DNA of 5,268 bases from the NCBI GenBank assembly GCA_964497475.1, contig CAZCDM010000162.1:1-5268 (forward strand), read 5' to 3'. The DNA is from CAZCDM01 sp964497475. GTDB taxonomy: Bacteria; Planctomycetota; Phycisphaerae; SM23-33. How positions within the stretch are numbered: the first letter of the stretch is position 1; each line of letters begins with the position of its first letter. The notes beneath the pieces were generated by a model that was not told the origin of the DNA, searched no databases, and saw only the letters and a list, made by a program, of their open reading frames with translations. Made by a program: the position numbers and the translations under genes. Shown here in pieces: positions 1 through 5,268 of this stretch.

Positions 1-43
1 AATCGCAAGCCATCCAATTGTAAAATCAGCAGTAAAGTCCTGT

Positions 44-247
44 TCAGCAAGCCCTGTATACGTGGGTCATATACTCCTTAAAAGGCAACCTGTGTTCACA
101 AAAAGACCAATAAGCTTGATTAAGATTATTGATTTTTTCTGCTATTTTTTCCCTATTCATGCTCCATCTGTGCACGGCATATGACCCAAGCAACGTCAGA
201 AAACTACCTAACAGCAGTGTTATGATTAATCCGATGTACTCCGTCAT
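44..247 (-). CDS. small single-span membrane protein of unknown function, possibly truncated
   Basis: I do not recognise this 67-residue protein. The ATG at 247 is preceded by a strong SD, AAGGAGT (254-260), with 6 nt spacing, which supports real translation. Residues about 5-25 (LIITLLLGSFLTLLGSY core) form one hydrophobic span right at the N-terminus. A basic, polar tail follows (HRWSMNREKIAEKINNLNQ), so the tail is probably cytoplasmic by the positive-inside rule and may be helical. The gene begins 25 nt after the gcvPB stop, on the same strand, with no terminator visible between, so it could be cotranscribed with the gcv operon. Its base composition (about 39% GC) is far below that of the gcv genes, which suggests acquisition. 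It ends in VYRAC and stop; both other minus-strand frames stay open from there to the window edge, so a frameshifted longer protein is possible but unproven. Expression and function are inference. Confidence 0.6.
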   Translation of the reverse strand: MTEYIGLIITLLLGSFLTLLGSYAVHRWSMNREKIAEKINNLNQAYWSFCEHRLPFKEYMTHVYRAC

Positions 248-272
248 AGCAAAACTCCTTGGTTAGAACATT

Positions 273-1742
273 TCAGCCCAGGCTGGCCAGGTCCGGGTTG
301 CGGGCGGCGGCGGTTTCGTCCAGGCGGGTTACGGGCGTGGTTTGGGGCAGGGCCTGGAACGATTCGGGATCGTCCTCGGCCTGGCGGGCGATGTCGATCA
401 TCGCGTCGATGAATCCATCGAGCGTCTCGCGGCTTTCGGTTTCGGTCGGCTCGATCATCATCGCCTCGTCGACGATCAGCGGGAAGTAGACCGTCGGCGG
501 GTGGAAGCCACGGTCGATCAGCGCCTTGGCGATGTCCACGGCGTGGACGCCATGGCGGGCCTGGCGGGCGGCGGAAAAGACCACCTCGTGCTTGCAGACC
601 TGCGGGTACGGCAGGTCGTAATGGTCCTTGAGGCGGGCGCGGATGTAGTTGGCGTTGAGCACGGCGTTTTCGCTGATGCGCGGCAGGCCCTCCTGGCCGT
701 TCATGAGGATGTACGAATAGGCCCGCAGGACAATGCCGAAGTTGCCGTAAAACGGTGCGACGTAGCCGATCGACGCCCCGTCGCGGTCGTCGTAATCCAG
801 CCAGTACGTCCCGTCCGGGCGGTCGCGGACGACGCTGATCGGCAGGTGCGGCACGAGGTGTTCGACCACACCGACCGGCCCGGCCCCGGGCCCGCCCCCA
901 CCGTGCGGCGTGGAGAAGGTTTTGTGCAGGTTCAGGTGGACGATGTCGAAGCCCATATCGCCAGGGCGACAGCGGCCGACGACGGCGTTGAGGTTCGCCC
1001 CGTCGTAGTACATCAGCCCATCGACGGCGTGGACCATCTCGCACAGCTCGGCGATGCGCGGGTTGAAAATGCCCAGCGTATTCGGGCAGGTGAGCATCAC
1101 CCCGGCGATGTGATCGCCGAGCTTCTCGCGGAGGTCGTCGAGGTCCATCACGCCGGTTGCATCGCTGGCGACGGTCTGGACATCGTAGCCGGCGATGGCG
1201 GCGCTGGCGGGGTTCGTGCCGTGGGCCGAGTCGGGAATAAGGATGGTCGTCTTGTCATTGCCGCGGGCGCGGTGGTAGGCAGCCATCAGCATCACGCCCG
1301 TCAGCTCGCCGTGGGCACCGGCCAGGGGCTGGAGGGTAAAAGCAGCCATCCCGCAGATATTCGACAGCAGCTTGTTCATGCGGTGCAGCACAGCCAGGGC
1401 GCCCTGGACGCGGTACTCGCCGCTGGGCAGCTGTGGCAGCAGCGGATGCAGTTCGGCAAAGCCGGGCAAGGCGGCGATGCGTTCGTTGATCTTGGGGTTG
1501 TACTTCATCGTGCACGAGCCAAGCGGGTAAAAGCCGGTATCTACGCCGAAGTTGCGATTGCTCAGGGCGGTGAAGTGGCGCACGACGTCGAGTTCGGTCA
1601 GCTCCGGCAGGGCCGGCGGCGTGTCGCGCAGCACCGCGGCGGGAAACTCGGCGGTGACGGGGACGTCGCTGTCAGCCAGGCGAACGCCCAGCCGGCCGGG
1701 GATGGATTTATCGAAGATCAATGGGGTGGGTTTGTGGGTCAT
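273..1742 (-). CDS. gcvPB: glycine dehydrogenase (decarboxylating) subunit 2, GcvPB
   Basis: This 489-residue protein is the PLP-binding half of split P protein. With GcvPA it decarboxylates glycine and loads the aminomethyl group onto the lipoyl arm of GcvH, in the cytoplasm. Visible family motifs are FYPLGSCTMKYNPK (71-84), SAHGTNPASA (172-181), YYDGAN (245-250, the Asp expected to contact the PLP pyridine nitrogen), HLNLHKTFSTPHGGGGPG (269-286) with Lys274 as the Schiff-base lysine, and EPTETES (431-437). Length is normal for the family (about 480-500) and no frame break is seen. The ATG at 1742 has AAGG (1750-1753) 7 nt upstream, a weaker SD than those of the other gcv genes. It follows gcvPA after a 69-nt gap, by far the longest junction in the operon, which holds a palindromic repeat. 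The function call rests on the motifs and the operon and is secure. Confidence 0.97.
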   Translation of the reverse strand: MTHKPTPLIFDKSIPGRLGVRLADSDVPVTAEFPAAVLRDTPPALPELTELDVVRHFTALSNRNFGVDTGFYPLGSCTMKYNPKINERIAALPGFAELHPLLPQLPSGEYRVQGALAVLHRMNKLLSNICGMAAFTLQPLAGAHGELTGVMLMAAYHRARGNDKTTILIPDSAHGTNPASAAIAGYDVQTVASDATGVMDLDDLREKLGDHIAGVMLTCPNTLGIFNPRIAELCEMVHAVDGLMYYDGANLNAVVGRCRPGDMGFDIVHLNLHKTFSTPHGGGGPGAGPVGVVEHLVPHLPISVVRDRPDGTYWLDYDDRDGASIGYVAPFYGNFGIVLRAYSYILMNGQEGLPRISENAVLNANYIRARLKDHYDLPYPQVCKHEVVFSAARQARHGVHAVDIAKALIDRGFHPPTVYFPLIVDEAMMIEPTETESRETLDGFIDAMIDIARQAEDDPESFQALPQTTPVTRLDETAAARNPDLASLG

Positions 1743-1774
1743 GGGAGTACCTTATCGGGATAGCTGCGAGTTGA

Positions 1775-1806
1775 CCAGTTAACCAGTTAACTGGTTAACC
1801 GGTTTG
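1775..1806. repeat. degenerate octamer tandem repeat with a 22-bp perfect palindrome between gcvPA and gcvPB
   Basis: On the plus strand the gap reads as four 8-base units in phase: CCAGTTAA, CCAGTTAA, CTGGTTAA, CCGGTTTG. Bases 1778-1799 are perfectly self-complementary about a central GTTAAC. In the gcv mRNA this can fold as a 9-bp stem (GUUAACCAG with CUGGUUAAC) closed by a UUAA loop. It lies just after the gcvPA stop (1812) and 36 nt before the gcvPB start. It has no U-run of terminator type, so an mRNA-processing or stability hairpin, a dimeric-protein site, or a dispersed genomic repeat are the options. The repeat is read directly; its role is unknown. Confidence 0.85.
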
Positions 1807-1811
1807 TGCAG

Positions 1812-3146
1812 TTACAGACTCGCCTCCAGAACATGGGCGAAGTGGTCGATCTGGCGTTTGGTGCGTTTTTCGGTCACAGCCACCATGAGGCTGTTGGCCA
1901 TGGCCGGGTAGTACCGCTCGAGGGGGAACCCGGCCGAGATGCCCTCGTCCAGCAGCCTGCGGATGACGCGGTCGGCCCGGTTGGGCAGGTCGACGACGAA
2001 CTCGTTGAAGTACCACCGGTCGGGGAAACGCAGCGTCACGCCGGGAATCTCCAGGAGCTTCTGCTGAGCGTACCAGGCCTTGTCGGCACACACCTGGGCC
2101 AGCCGCGTCAGGCCGTTGCGACCCAGCAGGCTGAGGTAGACCACGGCCGTGAGGGCACAGAGCGCCTCGTTGGTGCAGATGTTGGAGGTCGCCTTCTCGC
2201 GGCGGATGTGCTGCTCGCGGGCCTGGAGTGTCAGGACGAATCCATCGCGCCCCTGGGCGTCTTTGGTTCGCCCGGCGATGCGCCCGGGCATCTTGCGGAC
2301 GAGCTTGCCCGTCGCGGCCATGAAGCCCAGGTACGGCCCGCCGAAGTTCAGCGCCATGCCCAGCGACTGGCCCTCGCCGGTAACGATGTCGGCCCCCATC
2401 TGCCCGGGCGGCTTGAGCAGCCCCAGCGCGATGGGATAGGTGCTGACGATCAGCAGCGCACCGTTGGCGTGGGCGAGCTCGGCCAGGTCGGTCACGTCGT
2501 CGATAATACCGAAGAAGTTCGGCGTCTGGACGACCAGGGCGGCGACATCGCCGGCGGCGAGTTGATCGGCCAGGAGCTGGCGGTCCGGCAGGCCGTTGGC
2601 CGGCGAAGGCTCGGCCAGGTCAATGCCCAGATTCCGCGTATAGCTCCGCAGGATGGTCCGGTAGATCGCACTGACCGAGCCATCGACGATGACCTTCTGG
2701 CGGCGCGTCTGGCGCAGGGCCATCATCACCGCCTCGTACAGGGCGGTCCCGCCGTCGTAGAGCGAGGCGTTGGAGGCCTCCATACCCGTCAGCCGGCAGA
2801 TCGAAGACTGGTACTCGTAAATCGCCTGGAGCGTGCCCTGGCTGAGCTCCGGCTGATAGGGCGTGTAGGCGGTGTAGAACTCGCTGCGGGAGACCAGCTC
2901 CGGCACGGCCGCGGGGATGTAGTGGTCGTAAAACCCGCCGCCGAGATAATTGGTCAGCGACGTGTCGTTCCGCTCGGCCAGGTCGCGCAGGTGGGTGTGG
3001 GTTTCCTGCTCGGCCAGGGCCGGGCCGATGGCTGGCGGATCGCTGCGCAGCTCGGGCGGGATATCGGCGAAGAGGTCCTCGCCGGTCAGGCCGATCGCGG
3101 CGAGCATTTCTTCTCGCTGCCGGTCGGTATTGGCGATGAAGGGCAT
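1812..3146 (-). CDS. gcvPA: glycine dehydrogenase (decarboxylating) subunit 1, GcvPA
   Basis: This 444-residue protein is the N-terminal half of split P protein, a fold-type I aminotransferase-like subunit without the PLP lysine, which pairs with GcvPB to make the active decarboxylase. Family motifs are NYLGGGFYDHYIP (66-78), EFYTAYTPYQPELSQGT (89-105), YDGGTA (130-135), LNFGGPYLG (266-274) and REQHIRREKATSNICTN (310-326). Length fits the usual 440-450. The start at 3146 is chosen because MPFI begins the typical GcvPA N-terminus and has GAGGAG (3152-3157) 5 nt upstream. The frame stays open to 3488, but that extension overlaps all but the first codons of gcvH and has no family resemblance. 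The SD is formed by the last two Glu codons of gcvH, and the sequence TAGCCATG leaves only 2 nt between the genes, so translational coupling with gcvH is likely. Confidence 0.97.
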   Translation of the reverse strand: MPFIANTDRQREEMLAAIGLTGEDLFADIPPELRSDPPAIGPALAEQETHTHLRDLAERNDTSLTNYLGGGFYDHYIPAAVPELVSRSEFYTAYTPYQPELSQGTLQAIYEYQSSICRLTGMEASNASLYDGGTALYEAVMMALRQTRRQKVIVDGSVSAIYRTILRSYTRNLGIDLAEPSPANGLPDRQLLADQLAAGDVAALVVQTPNFFGIIDDVTDLAELAHANGALLIVSTYPIALGLLKPPGQMGADIVTGEGQSLGMALNFGGPYLGFMAATGKLVRKMPGRIAGRTKDAQGRDGFVLTLQAREQHIRREKATSNICTNEALCALTAVVYLSLLGRNGLTRLAQVCADKAWYAQQKLLEIPGVTLRFPDRWYFNEFVVDLPNRADRVIRRLLDEGISAGFPLERYYPAMANSLMVAVTEKRTKRQIDHFAHVLEASL

Positions 3147-3148
3147 GG

Positions 3149-3526
3149 CTACTCCTCGGTCAGCGGTGCGTAGTCGGCCGGGCTGAGCAGCTTGGCCAGC
3201 TGGCCCGTGTCGGCGAGCTTCACCTTGAAGATCCACCCCTTGCCGTAGGGTTCCTCGTTGAGGTACTCGGGGTGGTCGGTGAGTTCTTCGTTGACGGCGA
3301 GAACCTCGCCGGAGGCGGGGCTGTAGATGCTGCTGGCGGCCTTGGCGGATTCGACCTCGCAGGCCTCGCCGCCCTGGCTGAGGGCATCGCCGATGGCCGG
3401 CAGGTCGATGAAGGTAATATCGCCGAGTTTCTCCTGGGCGTGGTGGGTAATGCCCGCCACGGCCACGTCGCCCTCGACGCGAAGCCACTCGTGCTGCTCG
3501 GTATACAACAAATCGTCCGGAATCAT
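3149..3526 (-). CDS. gcvH: glycine cleavage system H protein (lipoyl carrier)
   Basis: This 125-residue protein is the lipoylated shuttle that carries the aminomethyl intermediate from P protein to GcvT and then delivers reducing equivalents to the L protein. The N-terminus shows the typical HEWLRVEGD (12-20). The lipoylation motif ESAKAASSIYSP with SGEV (59-75) places the modified lysine at Lys62. YGKGWIFKVK (94-103) is the conserved C-terminal strand. Length is standard. The ATG at 3526 has an excellent SD, AAAGGAG (3532-3538), 5 nt upstream; the reading frame runs open upstream to 3928 inside gcvT, which is a GC-rich shadow and not protein. It starts 28 nt after gcvT ends and runs to within 2 nt of gcvPA. 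Lipoylation needs LipB/LipA or LplA, none of which is in the window. Confidence 0.97.
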   Translation of the reverse strand: MIPDDLLYTEQHEWLRVEGDVAVAGITHHAQEKLGDITFIDLPAIGDALSQGGEACEVESAKAASSIYSPASGEVLAVNEELTDHPEYLNEEPYGKGWIFKVKLADTGQLAKLLSPADYAPLTEE

Positions 3527-3554
3527 GGAATCTCCTTTCCCGGTGTGGTGATGG

Positions 3555-4640
3555 TCAATCCCGACAGGACCCCTGCCGGTAGAATGGTAGTTCGGTGATT
3601 TCTGCTTCGATCTCGGCCCGGCCGGTGTCGACCACGCAGGCCAGGCCCACCTGGGAGCGGTCGGCCGCGATGAACGCCAGGCCCACCGCCTCGCCGAGGC
3701 TGGGCGAAAACACGCCGCTGGAGACCTCGCCGAGCGGTTCACCGTCGATGCGGACGACGTGGCCGGGCTTGATCTGCCGTCGCTGATGCGTCCGCAGGGC
3801 GACCAGCAACCGCTTCGGCCCGGCCGATGCTTGCTCCCGCAAGGCGGCCGCGCCGGAATAGTCGCGCGTAAGATCGAGCATCGCCCCCAGGCCCGCCTCC
3901 AGCGGCGTGATGCTCTCGCTGAGTTCATGGCCGTAGAGCGGGTAGCCCATCTCCAGGCGGAGGGAATCGCGCGCGCCCAGCCCGGCCGGCGCGACCCGGC
4001 CGTCGGCCAGCAGCCGTCGAGCCAGGCTCAACCCCACCTCGGCCGGGGCGAACAGCTCGTAGCCCAGTTCGCCGGTGTAGCCGGTTCGGCTGACGACCAC
4101 CCGGGCCGATTCGATCTCCATGACCGCACAGCTGAAGTATCGCAACGCGTCGATCGACTCGCCGAGCATTTCGCGCAGCACAGTCCGGCTGGCCGGGCCC
4201 TGGAGGTCGATTTTCGCGCCGGTCTCGGCGGTCAGCTCAGCTTGGCCGGCCAGGCGGCGGGTCAGCTCGGCCTGGTCGGACTCGGCCGTGGCAGCATTGA
4301 CGACCAACAGAAAATCGTCCTCGGCCAGCCTCATAAGAATCGTATCGTCGATGACGCCGCCGGCGTCGTTGAGGACAAAGCCATACTTGCCACGGCCGAC
4401 CTTCAGGGCCGAGGCGTGCTGCGTGATGGCCGCGTCGAGCGCCTCGGCCGAGCCGGGGCCGGTGATCCGCAGGCGTCCCATGTGCGAGCAGTCGAACAGC
4501 GACGCGGCCGAACGGGTGTGGTTGTGCTCGTCCAGGACGCCGGCAAACTGAACCGGCAGGGACCAGCCTGCAAACTCGACCATCCGGCCGTCATGGGCAA
4601 GATGAAGCTCGTGGAGCGGGCTTGTTCGGGGGGAAGTCAT
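3555..4640 (-). CDS. gcvT: glycine cleavage system T protein (aminomethyltransferase)
   Basis: This 361-residue enzyme takes the aminomethyl group from lipoyl-GcvH, passes the methylene to tetrahydrofolate to give 5,10-methylene-THF, and releases ammonia. Motifs seen are FAGWSLPVQF (23-32), FDCSHMG (49-55), GGVIDD (94-99, containing the catalytic-type Asp of the family), RTGYTGELGYEL (185-196, folate-site region) and ARDSLRLEMGYPLYGHEL (223-240). Length is normal for GcvT (about 360-370). The frame is open back to 4922, but those codons lie in the riboswitch and promoter. The ATG at 4640 is chosen because GGAG (4647-4650) sits 6 nt upstream and MTSPRTSPLHELHLAHDGRMVEF begins as GcvT proteins do. 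It is the first gene of the operon, directly under the glycine riboswitch. Confidence 0.97.
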   Translation of the reverse strand: MTSPRTSPLHELHLAHDGRMVEFAGWSLPVQFAGVLDEHNHTRSAASLFDCSHMGRLRITGPGSAEALDAAITQHASALKVGRGKYGFVLNDAGGVIDDTILMRLAEDDFLLVVNAATAESDQAELTRRLAGQAELTAETGAKIDLQGPASRTVLREMLGESIDALRYFSCAVMEIESARVVVSRTGYTGELGYELFAPAEVGLSLARRLLADGRVAPAGLGARDSLRLEMGYPLYGHELSESITPLEAGLGAMLDLTRDYSGAAALREQASAGPKRLLVALRTHQRRQIKPGHVVRIDGEPLGEVSSGVFSPSLGEAVGLAFIAADRSQVGLACVVDTGRAEIEAEITELPFYRQGSCRD

Positions 4641-4724
4641 AGCGGTCTCCGGCGGGCCGCTGCAACGTGCGCAGCAGTCCCGATTGACATGGCGTGCAAA
4701 TTGTCCCGCACGATGCGGATTGCA
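4641..4724 (-). promoter_or_regulatory. riboswitch expression platform and gcvT ribosome-binding region
   Basis: This is the 84 nt of leader between aptamer II and the gcvT ATG. One hairpin pairs CCGCA (4714-4718) with UGCGG (4706-4710), inside GUGCAA (4720-4725) with UUGCAC (4694-4699). A second pairs 4671-4677 with 4657-4663 (7 bp including one G-U). A third pairs AGCGG (4657-4661) with CCGCU (4641-4645) and puts the SD GGAG (4647-4650) in its 11-nt loop. Hairpins two and three share 4657-4661 and cannot coexist. No stem followed by a U-run is present, so I infer control of translation initiation, not of termination. The folds were found by eye. Confidence 0.55.
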
Positions 4725-4886
4725 CCTCTGTCCCGGTACCTGAGAGATAGGCCTTTCGGCCATGCCCCTTCGGTGTCCAAGCCGTGGACTCTCCAGAGGA
4801 TCATCGCCGGTGTCCCTTTGCCTGAGAGTTTCGCCCCGCGGGGCTTGCACCTTCGGCGGCCCGATCCATGGGCTCTCTCCACCGGC
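4725..4886 (-). promoter_or_regulatory. tandem glycine riboswitch (two aptamers)
   Basis: Two glycine aptamers lie in tandem in the gcvT leader. Aptamer I (4886-4806) has a 7-bp P1, GCCGGUG with CACCGGC, then GAGAG, the conserved GCCGAAGGUGCAAG, a P3b stem GCCCC/GGGGC, and CUCUCAGGCAAAGGGAC. Aptamer II (4799-4725) has a 6-bp P1, CCUCUG with CAGAGG, then GAGAG, ACCGAAGGGGCAU, a GGCC-GAAA-GGCC stem, and CUCUCAGGUACCGGGAC. The linker is only 6 nt (GAUGAU, 4805-4800). This matches the known glycine riboswitch class, which in gcv leaders usually turns expression on when glycine is abundant. Aptamer II has GCAU where GCAA is usual, a minor change. The identification is firm; the ON direction is family knowledge, not shown here. 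Confidence 0.96.
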
Positions 4887-4893
4887 TGAGCAG

Positions 4894-4922
4894 ACCATAC
4901 CGCCCGGGCAGGGGAATGTCAA
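4894..4922 (-). promoter_or_regulatory. sigma70-type promoter of the gcv operon
   Basis: A perfect -35 TTGACA (4917-4922) is followed after exactly 17 nt by TATGGT (4894-4899), four of six matches to the -10 consensus. The predicted start is A at about 4887, one base before P1 of aptamer I. A 10-bp palindrome, GGCCATGGCC (4925-4934), lies 2 nt upstream of the -35 and could be a protein site, though nothing else supports that. Confidence 0.72.
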
Positions 4923-4952
4923 GCGGCCATGGCCCAGGCGAGATCAGCGCAT

Positions 4953-4996
4953 AAAAAAAGACCGACGAAGGATTCCCCTCGATCGATCGGTCTTTT
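4953..4996 (-). terminator. intrinsic terminator, probably bidirectional
   Basis: On the minus strand AAAAGACCGA (4996-4987) pairs with TCGGTCTTTT (4965-4956), and the U-run continues to seven T (4959-4953). The 21-nt interior can add CGAGGG with CCUUCG around a GAAU loop, leaving a 5-nt bulge on the 5' side. On the plus strand the same stem is followed by TCTTTTGTTCTTTT (4991-5004), so it may stop transcription both ways. It ends about 30 nt before the gcv -35 and insulates the operon from upstream minus-strand transcription. Confidence 0.82.
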
Positions 4997-5099
4997 GTTC
5001 TTTTCGCCTCCTCAGACTACATCGCTGGCCCGGTCGGGCCGGTACAAGGCAAAGGGCGAAGCGTCAACTTTTCAATGTCGAATCGTCGCTTAGCTCTAC
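4953..5099 (-). ncRNA. candidate small RNA gene, unknown family
   Basis: A promoter (5106-5134) and an intrinsic terminator (4953-4996) on the same strand bracket about 147 nt with no minus-strand protein gene that I can support. The predicted transcript starts near G5099. Hairpin 1 pairs AAGCG (5091-5087) with CGCUU (5063-5059) and UCGAC (5081-5077) with GUUGA (5068-5064), with an 8-nt A-rich loop and a 5-nt 5' bulge. Hairpin 2 is GGCCC (5040-5036) with GGGCC (5031-5027). UUCGCC (5060-5055) can also pair with GGCGAA (5008-5003), enclosing hairpin 2. A purine tract, GAGGAGG, lies at 5012-5006 but no start codon follows at SD distance. It does not resemble 6S, SRP, tmRNA or RNase P RNA as far as I can see. 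Promoter and terminator are read directly; that it is an RNA gene is inference. Confidence 0.42.
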
Positions 5100-5105
5100 A
5101 CCTTC

Positions 5106-5134
5106 ATCATACCCGCAAGGTCGATTTTGGTCAA
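5106..5134 (-). promoter_or_regulatory. sigma70-type promoter for the candidate small RNA
   Basis: TTGACC (5129-5134, five of six to consensus) and TATGAT (5106-5111, five of six) are separated by exactly 17 nt. The expected start is near 5099. No open reading frame with a ribosome-binding site follows before the terminator at 4996. Two such hexamers at ideal spacing are more than expected by chance in a GC-rich region, but local AT content is higher here. Confidence 0.58.
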
Positions 5135-5268
5135 TGTATAAACGGCTTCTTAAACTGTGGGGTGTGCGACATAAATTGGGGGCGGCGGATCAGGCGGCGC
5201 GTTGGCCGGGCCAGTAGTAGTCTGTCCCATCTAAAAGGATGGGTAGAGTCGCTTCAGTTTCACTCGGG
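5135..5268. other. intergenic edge with a short hairpin and a possible C-terminal gene end
   Basis: No complete gene is seen. CCCATC (5226-5231) and GATGGG (5238-5243) form a 6-bp hairpin with a 6-nt loop, next to the plus-strand motif TAGTAGTCTGTCCC (5215-5228), which resembles short repeats I associate with REP/IS200-like elements. On the minus strand one frame is open from the window edge to a TGA at 5190-5192 and would end ILLDGTDYYWPGQRAA. Its third positions are much less GC-rich than those of the gcv genes, so I do not call it a gene, but a C-terminus entering from outside cannot be excluded. Confidence 0.3.

Noticed and set aside
342..1763. 473-codon plus-strand open frame opposite gcvPB, and similar long frames at 1806-3173 and 3759-4889
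   Set aside because: They are antisense to clear gcv genes, have no family-like sequence, and are the usual result of high-GC codon bias removing stop codons on the opposite strand.
3147..3488. N-terminal extension of the gcvPA frame back to 3488
   Set aside because: It runs through gcvH, is Arg/Gly-rich without family motifs, and the 3146 ATG has a good SD and the expected N-terminus.
4641..4922. N-terminal extension of gcvT to an ATG at 4922
   Set aside because: The bases are the riboswitch and promoter; the ATG at 4640 has its own SD and starts a normal-length GcvT.
5025..5042. GC-rich hairpin GGCCC-GGTC-GGGCC as a separate terminator
   Set aside because: No U-run follows on either strand; it is better seen as an internal hairpin of the candidate RNA.
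4762..5217. 151-codon plus-strand open frame across the riboswitch, terminator and candidate RNA
   Set aside because: It reads through structured RNA elements on the other strand, is low-complexity Arg/Ser/Pro-rich, and has no convincing SD.
5190..5267. C-terminal end of a minus-strand gene entering from the right
   Set aside because: Only 25 codons are visible, codon use differs from the gcv genes, and a hairpin lies inside it; kept only as a possibility in the intergenic entry.
5075..5268. Plus-strand frame from the ATG at 5075 open to the window edge
   Set aside because: No SD precedes it, composition is not protein-like, and it overlaps the minus-strand promoter and candidate RNA; it would need sequence beyond the window to judge.

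Overview
The window is a GC-rich bacterial segment carrying a complete set of structural genes for the P, T and H proteins of the glycine cleavage system. They form one minus-strand operon in the transcribed order gcvT, gcvH, gcvPA, gcvPB. The P protein (glycine decarboxylase) is split into two subunits, as in many Gram-positives, thermophiles, archaea and Planctomycetota. High GC, strong Shine-Dalgarno (SD) sites and split GcvP fit a planctomycete-like or other non-proteobacterial source, but nothing here fixes the taxon. The L protein gene (lpd) is not in the window.

Upstream of gcvT (4641-4922) is a full control region. It has a sigma70-type promoter (TTGACA, 17-nt spacer, TATGGT), a tandem glycine riboswitch with two recognisable aptamers joined by a 6-nt linker, and an 84-nt expression platform. 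The platform has alternative hairpins and no U-tract terminator, so translational control of gcvT is the likelier mode. Glycine would be sensed by the leader of the operon that degrades it. The products pass the glycine-derived aminomethyl group from P protein (GcvPA+GcvPB) to the lipoyl arm of GcvH and then to tetrahydrofolate on GcvT. Junctions are tight: the SD of gcvPA is the last two codons of gcvH. The exception is gcvPA-gcvPB, whose 69-nt gap holds an unusual octamer-repeat palindrome.

Upstream of the operon (4923-5268) there is no convincing protein gene. The region 4953-5134 has the layout of an independent small RNA gene on the minus strand: a near-consensus promoter (TTGACC, 17 nt, TATGAT), about 147 nt of transcript able to form hairpins, and an intrinsic terminator ending in seven U. 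I do not recognise this RNA, and it is the best candidate here for something undescribed.

Downstream of gcvPB, composition drops sharply (94 G/C in the first 240 bases, 39%). A 67-residue single-span membrane protein gene with a good SD starts 25 nt after the gcvPB stop. It looks like acquired or fast-evolving material and may be a truncated version of a longer protein.
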